The position numbers and the translations under genes were made by a program. From assembly GCA_963724695.1 (NCBI GenBank), contig CAVRVW010000003.1, forward strand, positions 434,001 to 498,000: DNA of 64,000 bases, given 5' to 3'. This DNA is from CAVQFD01 sp963724695 (GTDB taxonomy: Bacteria > Acidobacteriota > Vicinamibacteria > Vicinamibacterales > CAVVIG01). Below, piece after piece: positions 47,419 to 58,815 of this stretch; the stretch's first letter is position 1, and every line of letters starts with the position of its first letter. Below the pieces are notes generated by a model that was given only the letters and a program-made list of their open reading frames with translations, had not been told where the DNA came from and ran no database searches.

Positions 47419-48971
47419 TCGGAAATCCCTGCGGCGAGGTCGTCAGTCGGTTCTGCCACAGGAGCGTGCCGCTCGCGACATCGTAGGCGTTGATGTAGCG
47501 GTTCCAGTCGCCGACGAACACGAGGCCGCCCGCCGTGGTGAGCGCCGCCGTGTTGAACGGCGCCCGCTGGCGATGCAGCCAGAGGATCCGGCCCGTGGCG
47601 CTGTCCATGGCGACGAACTGCGCGAGGTTGTCGCCGCTCTCGGGGTGATAGTAGTTCTCCCGCCGGCCCTGGCCGAGGCCGCCGCCTCCTTCGACTTTCG
47701 GCACGTCGGCGAAGGTGCCCTTCTGGCAGGTCATCAGCAGCGGGATGTAGAAGGCGCGCGTCTCGGGATGAAACGCCATGGCGCGCCAGCTCTTGAAGCC
47801 CGCGGTGCTCGGGCAGAAGTCGATCTGCTGGCCGAGCGCCGGAATCATGCCGGGGCGGTACGTGACCTTGCCCGTCGTTCGATCGACATCGCACCAGGTT
47901 CTGGTACCCGATGTCCTCGGCGCTCACGAACCGGCCGTTCTGCCGATCGAGCTGCCAGAGAATGCCGAGCTTGCCCATCTTGAAAAGCGACTTACGCGGG
48001 CCGGCGTCCACGAGGATGTTCTCGAACACCTCGTCCATGTCGTGCGTCTCGCCGGGGAGCAGCTGGTTGTGCCAGACGATCTTTCCCGTGTCCGGGTCGA
48101 GCGCCAGGACCGTGTTCGAGTAGAGCGCGTCGCCATCGGTGCCGCGGGCCGCACGCGTCCAGGGCTTGGCCTGCGCCGTCGACCAGTAGGTGAGGTTCAG
48201 CACCGGATCGTAGCTGCCGGTGATCCACGTGTCGGCCCCGGCGCGGAACACCAGCGGCAGGTCGCCCCAGCTATCGCCGCCCGGCTCACCAGGACGGGCC
48301 ACCGTCGAAGTCCGCCACAATTCCTTGCCGGTCCGCGCGTCGTGCGCGGTGATGGCGCATTTCTGCTGGTGGAAGAACTCGCAGCCCTGGAGACCGGAGA
48401 TGATCTTGCCCCGGACGACGAGCGCTGGCGTCGAGAAGTAGAGCCGCTGTTTCGGATCGGCTACCTCGACGTCCCAGACCACACGTCCCGAGCGCGCGTC
48501 GAGGGCCACCAGGTGGGCGTCGGCCGTATTCACGAAGATCTTGTCGTCGTAGATGCTCAAGCCGCGAAGCGGCCGCAGCTCGGCCTGCGCGCGAAGCTCC
48601 GCGGATACTCGCGGCGATACTCCCACAGGAGATCGCCGTTGGCCGCGTTCAACGCCTGGACCGTGCTGCCAGGGTTCGCAAGGTACATCACACCGTCGTG
48701 CACGAGCGGTGTCGTCTGCTGGTTGCCGGGCTGCATCGCCCACGACCACGCGAGCTGCAGCTGGCCCGACATTCTGCCTGGTGATCTGATCGAGCGGGCT
48801 GTAGCTCCAGGCGTCGTAGGTCCGCCGCGACTGGAGCCAGTCGGAGGGTGAAGGACTCCGCAGCATCTCGTCCGTGACCGGACGAAACGTCCCCACCTGG
48901 GCGAACGTCCCCAGCGTGGCAACGACGACGAGGGCGATCGCGACGATTGGTCCGCGCGCGCTGGTCTTCAT
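47257..48971 (-). CDS. PQQ-dependent dehydrogenase 1 (frameshifted)
   Basis: A secreted eight-bladed propeller quinoprotein with signal peptide MKTSARGPIVAIALVVVATL. Blade motifs include VALDARSGRVVWDVEVADP, ITAHDARTGKELW and LALDPDTGKIVWHNQLLPGE. After frame changes near 48780, 48595, 47890 and 47365 the sequence includes SWAMQPGNQQTTPLVHDGVM and GGLVFVGDWNRYINAYDVAS, and ends AIFVFALPSQRR. It would oxidise an alcohol or sugar with PQQ in the periplasm; the substrate is unknown. It diverges from a second PQQ dehydrogenase. Confidence 0.82.
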
Positions 48972-49107
48972 GAGGCCCTCGGTTCCGCGTGGCGTTCACT
49001 GGTCACGCCTGACCCTGCCCGAAGCGCACTATACATCCGAATTTTCGGGGACACCCGTGTTATCGTCCCCGTCGGCGTGGGACGCGTGCTGGCTAGAGGA
49101 GGCTGCG

Positions 49108-51097
49108 ATGGTGACTCTCCGATGGACGCTGGTCGGCGTGGCGATCGTCCTGGGCACGGCGTTCGCTGCCGCTCAACAGGGAGCGCGCGGCGGCGAGTGG
49201 ACTCGATACGGCGGCGACGCCGGAGCCACCAGGTACGCACCCCTCGATCAGATCAACAAGGACAACGTCTCGCGGCTTCGCGTGGCGTGGCAGCGGCCGG
49301 CGGTCGACGCGAGCATCAGCGCGAAGGTCCCGGACTTCTCCTATTCGAACAACTTCCGCGCGACGCCGCTGATGATTGACGGCGTGCTGTACAGCCCGAA
49401 CGGCATCGGGCTGGTCGAGGCGTTTCATCCGGGCACCGGGAAGACGCTCTGGGTCCAGCAACCGTTTCCCGACGATCCGGGACAAGGGCTTCGTGGCGAC
49501 AGCGCGCGCGGCGTGGCGTACTGGGCCGACGGGACCGCGCGGCGTCTCTTCGTGATCCGCGGCGAGTACCTGATCGCGCTCGACTCGCGCACCGGCACGC
49601 CGGTGACGACGTTCGGCGACAAGGGTCGCGTCAACCTGCGGCCGGGCCTCGGCCCTCGCGCGACCCGGTATGCGTGGACCGGCGCGCCGCAGGTCTGCCG
49701 CGACGTCGTCATCGTCGGCGTGGGGATCGGCGGCATCGATGTCGGACCGGCCGATGCGCAAGGAGGCGGCGCCGGGACTCGTGCAGGCGTTCGACGTGCG
49801 CACCGGCAAGCCGCGATGGACGTTCAATCCGATTCCGCGGCCGGGCGAAGTCGGCAGCGAGACCTGGGAGAACGACTCCTGGTCGTACAGCGGCGAGGCG
49901 AATCTGTGGTCGCTCATCAGCGCCGACGAGGAGCAGGGGCTGGCCTATCTGCCGCTGACGGCCCCGACCAACGACATGTACGGCGGGCACCGGCTCGGCG
50001 ACAATGTCTTTGCCAACACGCTCGTGTGCGTCAGGTGTCTGACGGGCGAACGCGCGTGGCACTATCAAATCGTCCACCACGATTTGTGGGACTACGACCT
50101 GCCGGCGGCTCCGATCCTCGTCGACATCAGAGTCGACGGGAAGCCGATCAAGGCGGTCGTGCAGCTCACGAAGCAGGCGTTCGCGTTCGTCTTCGACCGT
50201 ACGACCGGGCAGGCCCGTGTGGCCGATCGAAGAGCGGCCGGTTCCCGCGTCCGACACGCCGGGGGAACGCACCGCGCGCACGCAGCCGTTTCCCACCAAG
50301 CCGCCGGCGTTCGATCGCCAGGGCGTCTACGATCGACGATCTCATCGACTTCACCCCGGAGCTGCGCGCTGAAGCGGTCGAACTCTTGAAGCACTACCGC
50401 ATTGGTCCTCTCTTCACGCCGCCGACCGTGCGAGGAGATGGCCCGGACGGCATCCGGGGCACGATCCAGCTGCCGGGGTCGGTCGGCGGCGCGGACTGGC
50501 AGTCCGGGGCGTTCGATCCGGAAACCGGAATGCTGTACGTCCAGTCGATCACCGGTCCGTTCACGGCGGACATCATCAAGGGCGACCCGAAGATCTCGAA
50601 CTTGAACTACGTGTCCGGCACGCGCGCCTGGACCGCCGGGCCGCAGGGCCTGCCGCTGTTCAAGCCGCCGTACGGCCGCATCACCGCCATCGATCTGAAC
50701 AAAGGCGATCAGGTGTGGATGGTGCCGAACGGCGAAGGGCCCCGAAACCATCCGCTGCTGAAGCCGCTGAATCTTCCGTGGCTGGGCAATCCTGGCCGCA
50801 GCGCGCCGCTCGTGACGAGAGACGCTGCTCTTTGTCGGAGAAGGCGACCCGGTCATGTCGTCGCTCGGATCGCGACTGCGGCCCGAGATGCCGGCGTCTC
50901 TCGCGCCCGGCGCCGGCGGCAGGAAGTTTCGCGCGTACAACAAGGCGACCGGCGCGATGCTGTGGGAGACCGAGCTGCCCGCCGGCACGACCGGCGCGCC
51001 GATGACCTACATGTTCGAGGGCAAGCAGTACGTCATCGTGGCGATCGGGAGCAGAGAAGCCGGGAGCGCCGGGTTCGTCGCCCTGAGCCTTCCGTAA
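49108..51097 (+). CDS. PQQ-dependent dehydrogenase 2 (frameshifted)
   Basis: A secreted PQQ propeller of about 660 residues. It starts at ATG 49108 behind a good GAGGAGG ribosome-binding site and has a signal peptide (RWTLVGVAIVLGTAFAAAQ). The first blade has YGGDAGATRYAPLDQINKDN. Later segments are RTGKPRWTFNPIPRPGEVGS, HHDLWDYDLPAAPILVD and KQYVIVAIGSREAGSAGF. Indels occur near 49757, 50215, 50330 and 50822. Its close resemblance to the dehydrogenase at 58816 suggests duplication. Confidence 0.85.
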
Positions 51098-51130
51098 AAG
51101 ACTAGAGAGCTTTTCACATTGGTGTAGCAC

Positions 51131-51300
51131 GTGAAAAGCCGCTGTCGTCCTTGGGCGCTTGGTTCTTAGTCCTTCGATGGTCCGTGGTCCCTGGCCCTTG
51201 GTGTGAGATCCCGCGTCTGGCCGACGTCGCACTAGGCCGCCAAGGACACCCAAGGGCCAAGGCCAGCCTAAGACCGAAGGCCGAAGCACCAGGGACGAAT
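51131..51300. repeat. Degenerate inverted heptamer-like repeat
   Basis: The left arm reads GGTCCGTGGTCCCTGGCCCT and TGGTG; the right arm has CCCAAGGGCCAAGGCC and GAAGCACCAGGGAC. The arms are partly complementary and built of degenerate 7-bp units. The spacer separates the convergent ends of PQQ dehydrogenase 2 and the metallo-hydrolase. Confidence 0.6.
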
Positions 51301-51325
51301 CGGCGACACCGAAGGGGAAAGTGCT

Positions 51326-52226
51326 CTAAGGCTTCGACAGCTCGTCGTACAGCCCGTGCAGCGCCTCGGGCTGAAACGGCCAGTTGAGGTCGTCGAGCTT
51401 GATGCCGCTCGCGATGTCTGTCTTTCTGCCGCCGCCCTTGACGAACGCCGCCATCCGCTCGTTGAGCGTCTGCAGCTTGTTCCTGAAGGTGCGCACGTCG
51501 TTCTTGGACAGCATCGGCCCATGGCCGGGAATGGCGGTCTCGAAGTCGATCGCGAGCATCTTGTCGAGCGTGGCCACCCATTCCCTGCCGCTGCCGTTGC
51601 CGGCCGTGTAGTCCATGTTCGGCGTGAGGATGGTGCCCTGCGACCGCTTGCCCCAGACCACGAGATCGCCGGTGTGCACGGTCCGCAGATCGGGGAAGTA
51701 GATCACCGAGTCGCCGTTGGTGTGTCCGCGTCCCAGGTAGCGCATCTGCACCTCGGCGCCGCCCAGGAACACGGACTGCTGATCGGTGTAGACGATGCGC
51801 CCCGGGCCGGCCAGCTTGCTGCGTGATCATGTTGGCGCGCGCGTTGCGGTGCATCAGGATCTCGGCGGTCTTCAGGAACTGCTCGTTGCTGCCGGTGTGG
51901 TCCCCGTGCTGGTGGGTGCTGAGCACGTACTTGATCGGCTGCGGCGACACGCTCTTCACCTTGCCCACGATGTCCGAGTACAGCGTCGGCAGCTTCGAGT
52001 CGACGATGATGACGCCTTCGCTGGTGACCCTGACCGCGACGTTGCCGCCCGTGGCCGCGCCGTCGTACCCTGGGATCACGAACAGCCCGTCGGCGAGCTT
52101 CATGATCGCCGTCGAGTAGGGTTCTCCCTTCGGCTGCTGGCCTCCAGCCGCCCTGACCGCCACCAGCGCGACCAGCGCAACGAGCAGCACCAGAACATCC
52201 TTCAGCGGGCTCGCGACCTCTCGCAT
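51326..52226 (-). CDS. Secreted MBL-fold metallo-hydrolase (frameshifted)
   Basis: A metallo-beta-lactamase-fold hydrolase of about 300 residues. It has a hydrophobic signal segment (VLVLLVALVALVAVRAAGG). Zinc motifs: STHQHGDHTGSNEQF (HxHxDH), GRGHTNGDSVIYFP and ETAIPGHGPMLSK. An extra base near 51815 (CAGCAAGCTG for CAGAAGCTG) shifts the frame between NMITQ and KLAGPGRIVY. The substrate is unknown; the pattern resembles the subclass B3-like/glyoxalase II group rather than a resistance enzyme. Confidence 0.83.
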
Positions 52227-52235
52227 GACGACCTC

Positions 52236-52338
52236 CCAGGGAACAGGGAAAACAGGGAACAGGGAACAGGGAACCGGGAGCTAACTTTACCCAATTCCCG
52301 TTCCCTGTTCCCCGTTCTCCGTTCCCCGCTTGATCCCC
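52236..52338. repeat. Inverted pair of heptamer arrays
   Basis: GGGAACA-type units (52239-52276) are followed after about 25 bp by their complement (CCCGTTCCCTGTTCCCCGTT). The two could form a long cruciform or hairpin in the divergent spacer between the MBL hydrolase and the NHL gene. Confidence 0.9.
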
Positions 52339-52390
52339 ACCTCCCGACCGACGAGAATGCAGCAACCCGTTCCTTGATTGGAGGCGTTCG

Positions 52391-53513
52391 ATGACCAAGC
52401 CCGCCGTCCTTGCCTGCGCTGCCTTCGTGAGCCTTGCTTCAGCAGCCCTGTGGGCGCAGCGCGGAGCGGCCGGCCCGCCCGAACATGCCAAGGTCCCCCC
52501 GGTCAACAATCTGCCCAACCCGTACGAGACCGTTCGGAATTGGGGAACGCTTCCGGATGGCCGCCGCTGGGGCTCGGTCAGCGCGGTCAACGTCGACGCT
52601 GACGGGAAGCACATCTGGGCCGGCGACCGCTGCGGCGCCAATTCCTGCGCCGGCTCCGACGTGGCCCCCATCGTCAAACTGGATCCGAGCGGGAAGCCAG
52701 TGCAGAGCCTCGGCGCCGGGTTGATTCTCTGGCCGCACGGCATGGACGTGGATCGCCAGGGCAACGTATGGGTGGCCGACGCACGATCCGCGAACGAGGG
52801 CGAGTTGAAGAAGTTCCCGAACTCCGCCGGCAAGGGGCACGCGGTGATCAAGTTCAGCCCGCAGGGCAAGGTGCTCATGACCCTCGGCACCCCCGGCACC
52901 GCCGGGCAACCCGCCCACGCACTTCACGGAACCGAACGACGTGCTGGTGGCGCCCAACGGCAGCATTTTTGTGGCCGAGGCGCACAACGACCAGTTCCTC
53001 GATCCGCCAGGAACCGGCGGTGTGGGGCGGATCTCCAAGTTCGCGCCCGACGGAAAGTTCATCAAGAGCTGGGGCAAATGGGGGTACGGGCCCGGCGAGT
53101 TCCGTGGCGCCCATTCGCTGGCGATGGACTCCAAGGGGCGGCTGTTCGTGGCGGATCGCGGCAACCGGCGGATCCAGATCTTCGACCAGGAAGGGAAGCA
53201 CCTCGACACCTGGTATCAGTTCAGCCGGATCAGCGGCCTCTACATCGACGCGAAGGATGTTCTCTACGCGATCGACTCGGAGTCCGACGACGCCTACAAC
53301 CCGGGCTGGAGGAAGGGGCTTCGCGTCGGCAACGCCGCGACGGGCGAAGTCTGGTACTTCGTTGCGGAGCACACGTCGAAGCAGGCGTCCGGGATGGGCG
53401 GGTACGGTTCGATGGGCGAAGGGGTCGCGGTGGATGGCCAGGGGAATGTGTACGGGGGCGAAGTCGGCCCCATCCAGGGGCTCACGAAGTTCATCCCTCG
53501 GCTACGGAGATAG
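52391..53513 (+). CDS. Secreted NHL-repeat beta-propeller protein (frameshifted)
   Basis: A secreted six-bladed propeller of about 370 residues with a signal peptide (AVLACAAFVSLASAALWAQ). NHL blades are visible: WPHGMDVDRQGNVWVADARS, NDVLVAPNGSIFVAEAHNDQ and AHSLAMDSKGRLFVADRGNR. The layout resembles peptidyl-alpha-hydroxyglycine amidating lyase, but its catalytic residues were not confirmed. An extra G near 52915 (GCCGGGCAAC for GCCGGCAAC) breaks the frame before PPTHFTEP. The TAG stop (53511-53513) leads straight into a heptamer array. Confidence 0.8.
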
Positions 53514-53566
53514 TAGGGAACGGGGAACAGGGAACAGGGAACAGGGCACGGGGAACAAGGGCTGGG
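53514..53566. repeat. Heptamer array filling the NHL-cyclase spacer
   Basis: The sequence after the stop, TAGTAGGGAACGGGGAACAG, continues as GGGAACA units and occupies nearly all of the 59 bp between the two genes. It probably lies in the transcript of both. Confidence 0.92.
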
Positions 53567-53572
53567 GGTTTC

Positions 53573-54643
53573 ATGTTCAGAAGAATGCTGACTACGCGGA
53601 TCGCTGTCGCGGTCTTTGGCGTCGTTGTGGTCTCGGGCGCCATCATGTCCGGTCAGGGGCAGGAGCCGCAGTTCAAGGCGCACCCCGCGACGCAGGAGCC
53701 TGCGCGCCTGGTCACCTTGGACAAGCTGAAACAGTGGGAGAAAGAGCTCTCCAACTGGGGACGCTGGGGCAAGGAGGATCAGCGGGGGTTGCTGAACCTG
53801 ATCACGCCGGAGAAGACGAAGCACGCGACCGCATTGGTCAAGGAGGGCAAGACCGTCACCCTTCAGATCAATCCCATCAAGAAGACGGGCAGCGACACCG
53901 GCGGCTTCGGCGAGAACGTGCACCGGATGGCGCGCATCGATCCGAAGACCGGCGCCATTCAAGGCGCGCTCGACATCATCCAGCTGTCGATTCACGACGG
54001 TCTCAACTCGCATCTGGACGCGCTCTGCCACTACCAGGGCCCGATTGGCAGAAAACCCGGTGAGCAGGCGGTCAGCTACAACGGGTTCCCGTTTACGCTC
54101 ACCGCGGCCGGTTGCCAGGAGTCGGCGGCCGATCGCATGGGCCCCGGCTACGTGACCCGCGGTCTGCTCGTGGACCTGCCCCTGATGAAGAAGGTGAAGT
54201 GGCTCGAGCCGACGACGCCGATCTTCGCGGAAGATCTCGAGGCCTGGGAGAAGTTCGCCGGCATCAGAATCGGCGCGGGAGACGCGCTGCTCATTCGGAG
54301 CGGGCGCTGGGCGAAGCGCGCGGCCGACGGGCCGTGGGCGTACGGCCAGGGCGGTGCGGGCCTGCATGCCTCGGTGCTGCCGTGGCTGCGCGCACGCGAT
54401 GTGTCGCTGCTCGCCAGCGACGCGGTGAACGACGTGCAGCCCTCCGGCGTCCAGGGCATCAACCGGCCGATTCACCAGGTCACGCAGGTCAACATGGGCC
54501 TGCCGATCGTCGACAACGCGTACCTCGAGGACGCCGCCGTCGAAGCCGCGAGGTTGAGGCGGTGGGAGTTCATGTTCACCCTGCACATTTTCCAGCTCCA
54601 GGGTGGAACCGCGTCGCCGTTCAACGCACTGGCGACGTTCTAG
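53573..54643 (+). CDS. Secreted cyclase family protein (kynurenine formamidase-like)
   Basis: This intact 356-residue protein has a signal segment (RIAVAVFGVVVVSGAIMSGQ). The family's metal-site motif is present as IHDGLNSHLDALCHYQG (H-x-D-x-x-x-H type), with GYVTRGLLVDLP and IGAGDALLIRSGRWAKR further on. Cyclase-family enzymes hydrolyse amides or cyclise polyketides; the substrate here is unknown. Start ATG 53573 follows the repeat array. It may be cotranscribed with the NHL gene. Confidence 0.85.
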   Translation: MFRRMLTTRIAVAVFGVVVVSGAIMSGQGQEPQFKAHPATQEPARLVTLDKLKQWEKELSNWGRWGKEDQRGLLNLITPEKTKHATALVKEGKTVTLQINPIKKTGSDTGGFGENVHRMARIDPKTGAIQGALDIIQLSIHDGLNSHLDALCHYQGPIGRKPGEQAVSYNGFPFTLTAAGCQESAADRMGPGYVTRGLLVDLPLMKKVKWLEPTTPIFAEDLEAWEKFAGIRIGAGDALLIRSGRWAKRAADGPWAYGQGGAGLHASVLPWLRARDVSLLASDAVNDVQPSGVQGINRPIHQVTQVNMGLPIVDNAYLEDAAVEAARLRRWEFMFTLHIFQLQGGTASPFNALATF

Positions 54644-54665
54644 CTGGCTGAGGTAGGGGATTGTC

Positions 54666-55863
54666 CTAGGCGCGCGCGGGCACTCGCTTCCCGCCGAGCA
54701 CGGTCCCGCTCGGGAAGAGCCGCTGGCGCCCGGTGCGCACATTCCCGTAGTTGTCGACGAAGTCGAACGAGCCCTGACGGAGCTCGAGGATGGCGACGTC
54801 TGCCGGCGCACCGACGTTGAGCGTCCCGCGGTCGCGGAACACCTCGAACATGCGGGAAGCGTTGACCGTCGCGCGGGCGACTACCTGATCCAGCGACATC
54901 CCGAAATCCAGGAACTTCGAGAGGACGTTCGGGAAGTCGATGACTTGCGAGGTGCGTCCCTCGGCTGTCCAGTCTGTCGAGAACGTATCAGGCCAGAAGC
55001 CCGCCTGCAGGACGCGGTCGACGATGTCCCATCGGAGGTGGCCGGTTCGTCCATGGCCGACGTCGAACCACACGCCGCGGCGCCGGGCGGCCAGCACTTC
55101 GGGCAGGATGCGGCCGGCCTCGTCGACGATGCTGTTCGGCGGCGGCGCAAACATGTGCGTCACGATGTCGCCGGGTTTGAGCAGAGCCAGGAGCTTCGGC
55201 AGCGGCGAAACCGTTTGCCCCATGTGGATCATCACCGGCAGGTTGAAGGTCGAGACGGCCTCTTGCGCGCGCCGCAGGACTTCGTGGTCGTCTGCGGCGA
55301 CTTCCCGTGAGAGTCGGGCCTTGACGCCGACGATCAGCTCGCGGTTCTTCGCGATGGTGTCGCGGGCCGCGCCGACATCCGCCCGGCTGAGGTCCATGGT
55401 GTCGCCGCCCGGCAGGACGCCACCGCGCCCGATGTTGACGAGGACGCGGCAGGGCTGCGGCGCCGCCCTGGCGATGGCGATCGTGTCCTGAATACGATCG
55501 GCCCCCTGGGATCCGGCGTCGATGAACCCCGTGACGCCGTCCGCGAGGCAGAGCGTCGGGCCGTCCTTGACCCGGGCAGCGTGGGAGTGGATGTCGAGCA
55601 GTCCCGGGACGACAATCTTGCCGCGAGCATCGATGGTGTCCACCGCGTCGGCCGCGATCGTTGGCCTCCACGGCGGCGATTCGGCCGGCGGTGATGGCCA
55701 CGTCGCGGATCGCGTCGAGCCTGAGCGAAGGGTCGATCACGCGTCCGCCCCGGATGATCAGGTCGTACCGCGATTGTGCCGCAGGACTCTCGATGAGGCG
55801 ACCCAGCACGGCCGAACCCGCGGCGACAGTCCACACGAACTGGCGTCTGTTCATCAGAATCAT
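54666..55863 (-). CDS. Tat-exported amidohydrolase/dihydroorotase-like protein (frameshifted)
   Basis: A metal-dependent hydrolase of about 400 residues with a twin-arginine-like leader (MNRRQFVWTVAAGSAVLG). The metal motif is VPGLLDIHSHAARVKDG; other conserved stretches are YDLIIRGGRVIDPSLRLDA, LPVMIHMGQTVSPLPKLL and GTLNVGAPADVAILELRQG. An indel near 55660 separates the first 60 residues from the rest. The start is ATG 55863 (MILMNRRQ) or 55854 (MNRRQ). It is convergent with the cyclase gene. Confidence 0.83.
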
Positions 55864-55991
55864 AAGGGCCTCAGACTCGCCAAAAAGTACCGCGAGCGTT
55901 TCGTACGCCGAACCCAGGCCTCGGCTCATACGGCCGGGGTAGAATGCTCCGGTCGCCCACACACCGGATTGTGCACACGGAGCCTCGGAGC

Positions 55992-58758
55992 ATGCAGGCT
56001 GGATCGACCCTCGGACACTATCAGGTGGTAGGCCTGCTCGGCAAAGGCGGAATGGGTGAAGTCTACCTGGCCGACGACACGCGGCTCGATCGGCGTGTGG
56101 CGCTGAAAGTGCTCAGCCCGGAGCTGGCCTCCGATCCTGCTCGCCGCGAGCGTTTCTTCCGCGAGGCGCGCGCCGCCGCCGCGCTGAACCATCCGAACAT
56201 CGTCACGATTCACTCGGTGGAAGAAGCGGACGGCGTCGCCTTCCTGACGTTGGAGCTGATCGAAGGCCGGACGCTCGCCGATGTGCTCCCGGCAGCTGGA
56301 CTCCCCGTCGGACGCCTGCTGGCCATCGCCATTCCGCTGGCCGACGCCGTGGGCGCTGCCCACCAGCGGGGCATCACTCACCGCGACCTGAAGCCATCGA
56401 ACGTGATGATCACGACTGACGATCGGGTGAAGGTGCTCGACTTCGGGCTGGCGAAGGTGCGGGAAGACGTTCAGCCGGCCGTCCAGACGCTGGCGCCGAC
56501 CCGCGAGCTTACCGGCGAAGGGACGGATTCTCGGCACCGCCGCGTACATGTCGCCGGAGCAGGCGGAAGCGAAGGAAGTGGATTCGCGCAGCGACGTGTT
56601 CTCGCTGGGGGTCGTGCTCTACGAAATGGCCGTGGGCGAGCGCCCATTCAAGGGTGATTCGCAGATGTCGCTGCTCTCGTCGATTCTGCGCGACACGCCG
56701 GCGTCGATCGCCGATATCAGGCGCGAGCTGCCGCGCGACCTCGCGCGGATCGTGAAGCGATGCCTGGCGAAGGACCCCGAAGACCGGTACCAGAGCGCAA
56801 AGGACTTGCGCAACGACCTTCGCGCCCTGCGCGACGACCTGAGCTCGGGCGAGCACGCGTCCCCTGTGTCGAGCTCCGGGATCTCGTCGCCCGTGCTGCC
56901 GCCATCGGGGACCACCTCGTATCCGCCCTCTGCCATCGGCGCGGTCGATGGGCCGCGTGCATGGCGGCGTTTCGCCGTCGGCGGTGCGCTTGTCCTCGTG
57001 CTTGCGGCGGCCGCGGCCGTGGCATGGCGCGCGACACGGCCGAGCGCCCCGACGGATTCGGCAACTGGCTCGCAGCTGTTTGCCGGGATGAGTCTTTCGC
57101 GCCTGACGACGACGGGGACGGCGGGGCTGGCCGCCGTCTCGGCTGACGGCCGCTACGTCGCTCACGTTGTCACTGATGACGCGGGGCGGAGCCTCTGGCT
57201 GCGGCAAGTGGCGACTTCGAGCAACGTGCAGATCGTGCCGCCGGCCGACGTCCGCTATGCGGGCATCAGCTTTTCCCCGGACGGCGACCATGTGTACTAC
57301 GTGACGTACCCACGGGGGGCCCAGTTTGCAGCGCTCACCCAGGTACCGGTTCTGGGCGGGGGCACCCGCAAGGTCATCGACGACGTCGACAGCGCGCCCA
57401 CGTTTTCACCGGACGGCAAACGCCTTGCCTTCGTGCGGGGGCTCCTCGGGGGCGGCGCGTTGGTGATGATGGCCGACCTCGACGGTGGGAACCTCCGCCA
57501 GATTGCCGAACGAAAGCCGCCGCTTGATTTTGCCGCGCAGTCTCAGACGATCTCGTGGTCACCGGATGGACGGCTGCTCGCCGTCGCCGGTGAGGACTCA
57601 TCGAAGCTCCAGGGCCAGATCGTCCTGGTAGACGTGGAGTCGGGCTCGGAGCGCGTGCTGACCGGCAGCGAATGGCGGGCGGTGACGAGCCTCGCCTGGG
57701 CGCCAGACGGCAGCGGCATCGTCGCGAACGCGCAGGAAGCGGGCAGTGAAAGCAGCAGTAGCCAGATCTGGTTCATCGGCTATGCGGATGGCGTGGGACA
57801 ACGCCTCACGAACGATCTGAGCAGCTACGGGGGACTGAGCCTCTCGCGCGACGGCCGGACGGTGGTCACGGTACGTGGCGAACAGCGCGCCAGCATCTGG
57901 GTCGTGCCGGCCACGGACAAGGGCCAGGCGCGGACGGTCACCACAGGGGCAGGGGCGGACGATGGCGTGCTCGGGCTCTCCTGGGCGCCCGATGGGCGCA
58001 TCGTCTATGCCTCGACCGCAAGCGGAAACTCGGACATCTATGTCATGAACGCGGACGGCACGAATCGCGTCCCGCTCACCACGTCGAAGAGTGACGACAT
58101 GCTGCCGCACGTGACCAGGGACGGCCGCCACGTGGTCTACGTGTCAGAGGAGGGTGGTAGCCGCGGCGTCTGGCGCGTCGATGTGAGCGGGGGCGGCTTC
58201 GTACGACTGGGCACCGACTCCCTGAGCCGATCGCCGTGGGGTCCGACGTTGTCTGCTGATGGGAAGTGGGCGTTCTTCTCGAACGACGGCGCGGTCGCGC
58301 GCAAGGTGGCCATTGATGGCAGTTCGGCGGCGGACGTGTTCACGAGCACCGGAGGCGCGAACCTTCCTCCCGGCTTTCACGATCCCAATCTCTCGCCCGA
58401 TGGCCGGACGATTGCGGGGCACTACCGGGACGAAGCTGCGCGCGGCGAGCACCTGGCGCTGGTCCCGCTCGACGACCCTGGCCGGTTCAAGCTGATGCCG
58501 ACCGTTCCGAACAACGCGCAATGGTCGCCCGACAGCCGCAGCCTGCTGTACTTCGACACGCAGCGTGGCGCTTCGAACCTGTATCGGCAGCCGGTCGCGG
58601 GCGGTCCGCCCGTCAGGCTGACGCACTTCGAGGACCTGCGCATCTTCCGGTTTGAGCTGTCGCCAGACGAAAAGCAGATCGTGCTGTCGCGCGGGGCGAC
58701 GATTTCCGATGTCGTGCTCATGACCGCGCGGGAGCGGGCGGGCGCCGGCCAACCTTGA
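55992..58758 (+). CDS. Ser/Thr protein kinase with C-terminal beta-propeller (frameshifted)
   Basis: A transmembrane Hanks-type kinase of about 920 residues. Kinase motifs: GKGGMGEVYLADD, VALKVL, HRDLKPSNVM, DFGLAK and AAYMSPEQ. A membrane helix (VGGALVLVLAAAAAVAWRA) follows a Ser/Pro-rich linker. The outer part is a PD40/TolB-like propeller with repeated FSPDGKRLAFVRG-type blades (SWSPDGRLLAVAG, SWAPDGRIVYAST). An extra G near 56521 breaks the frame between TGEG and GRILGTAA. The architecture suggests that an extracytoplasmic ligand controls kinase activity, which is inference from the family. Confidence 0.88.
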
Positions 58759-58815
58759 TTGATGCCGCCTGAACGACGAGAATTGACCATCAGCCTTCCT
58801 GGGCGAGGAGTGTCA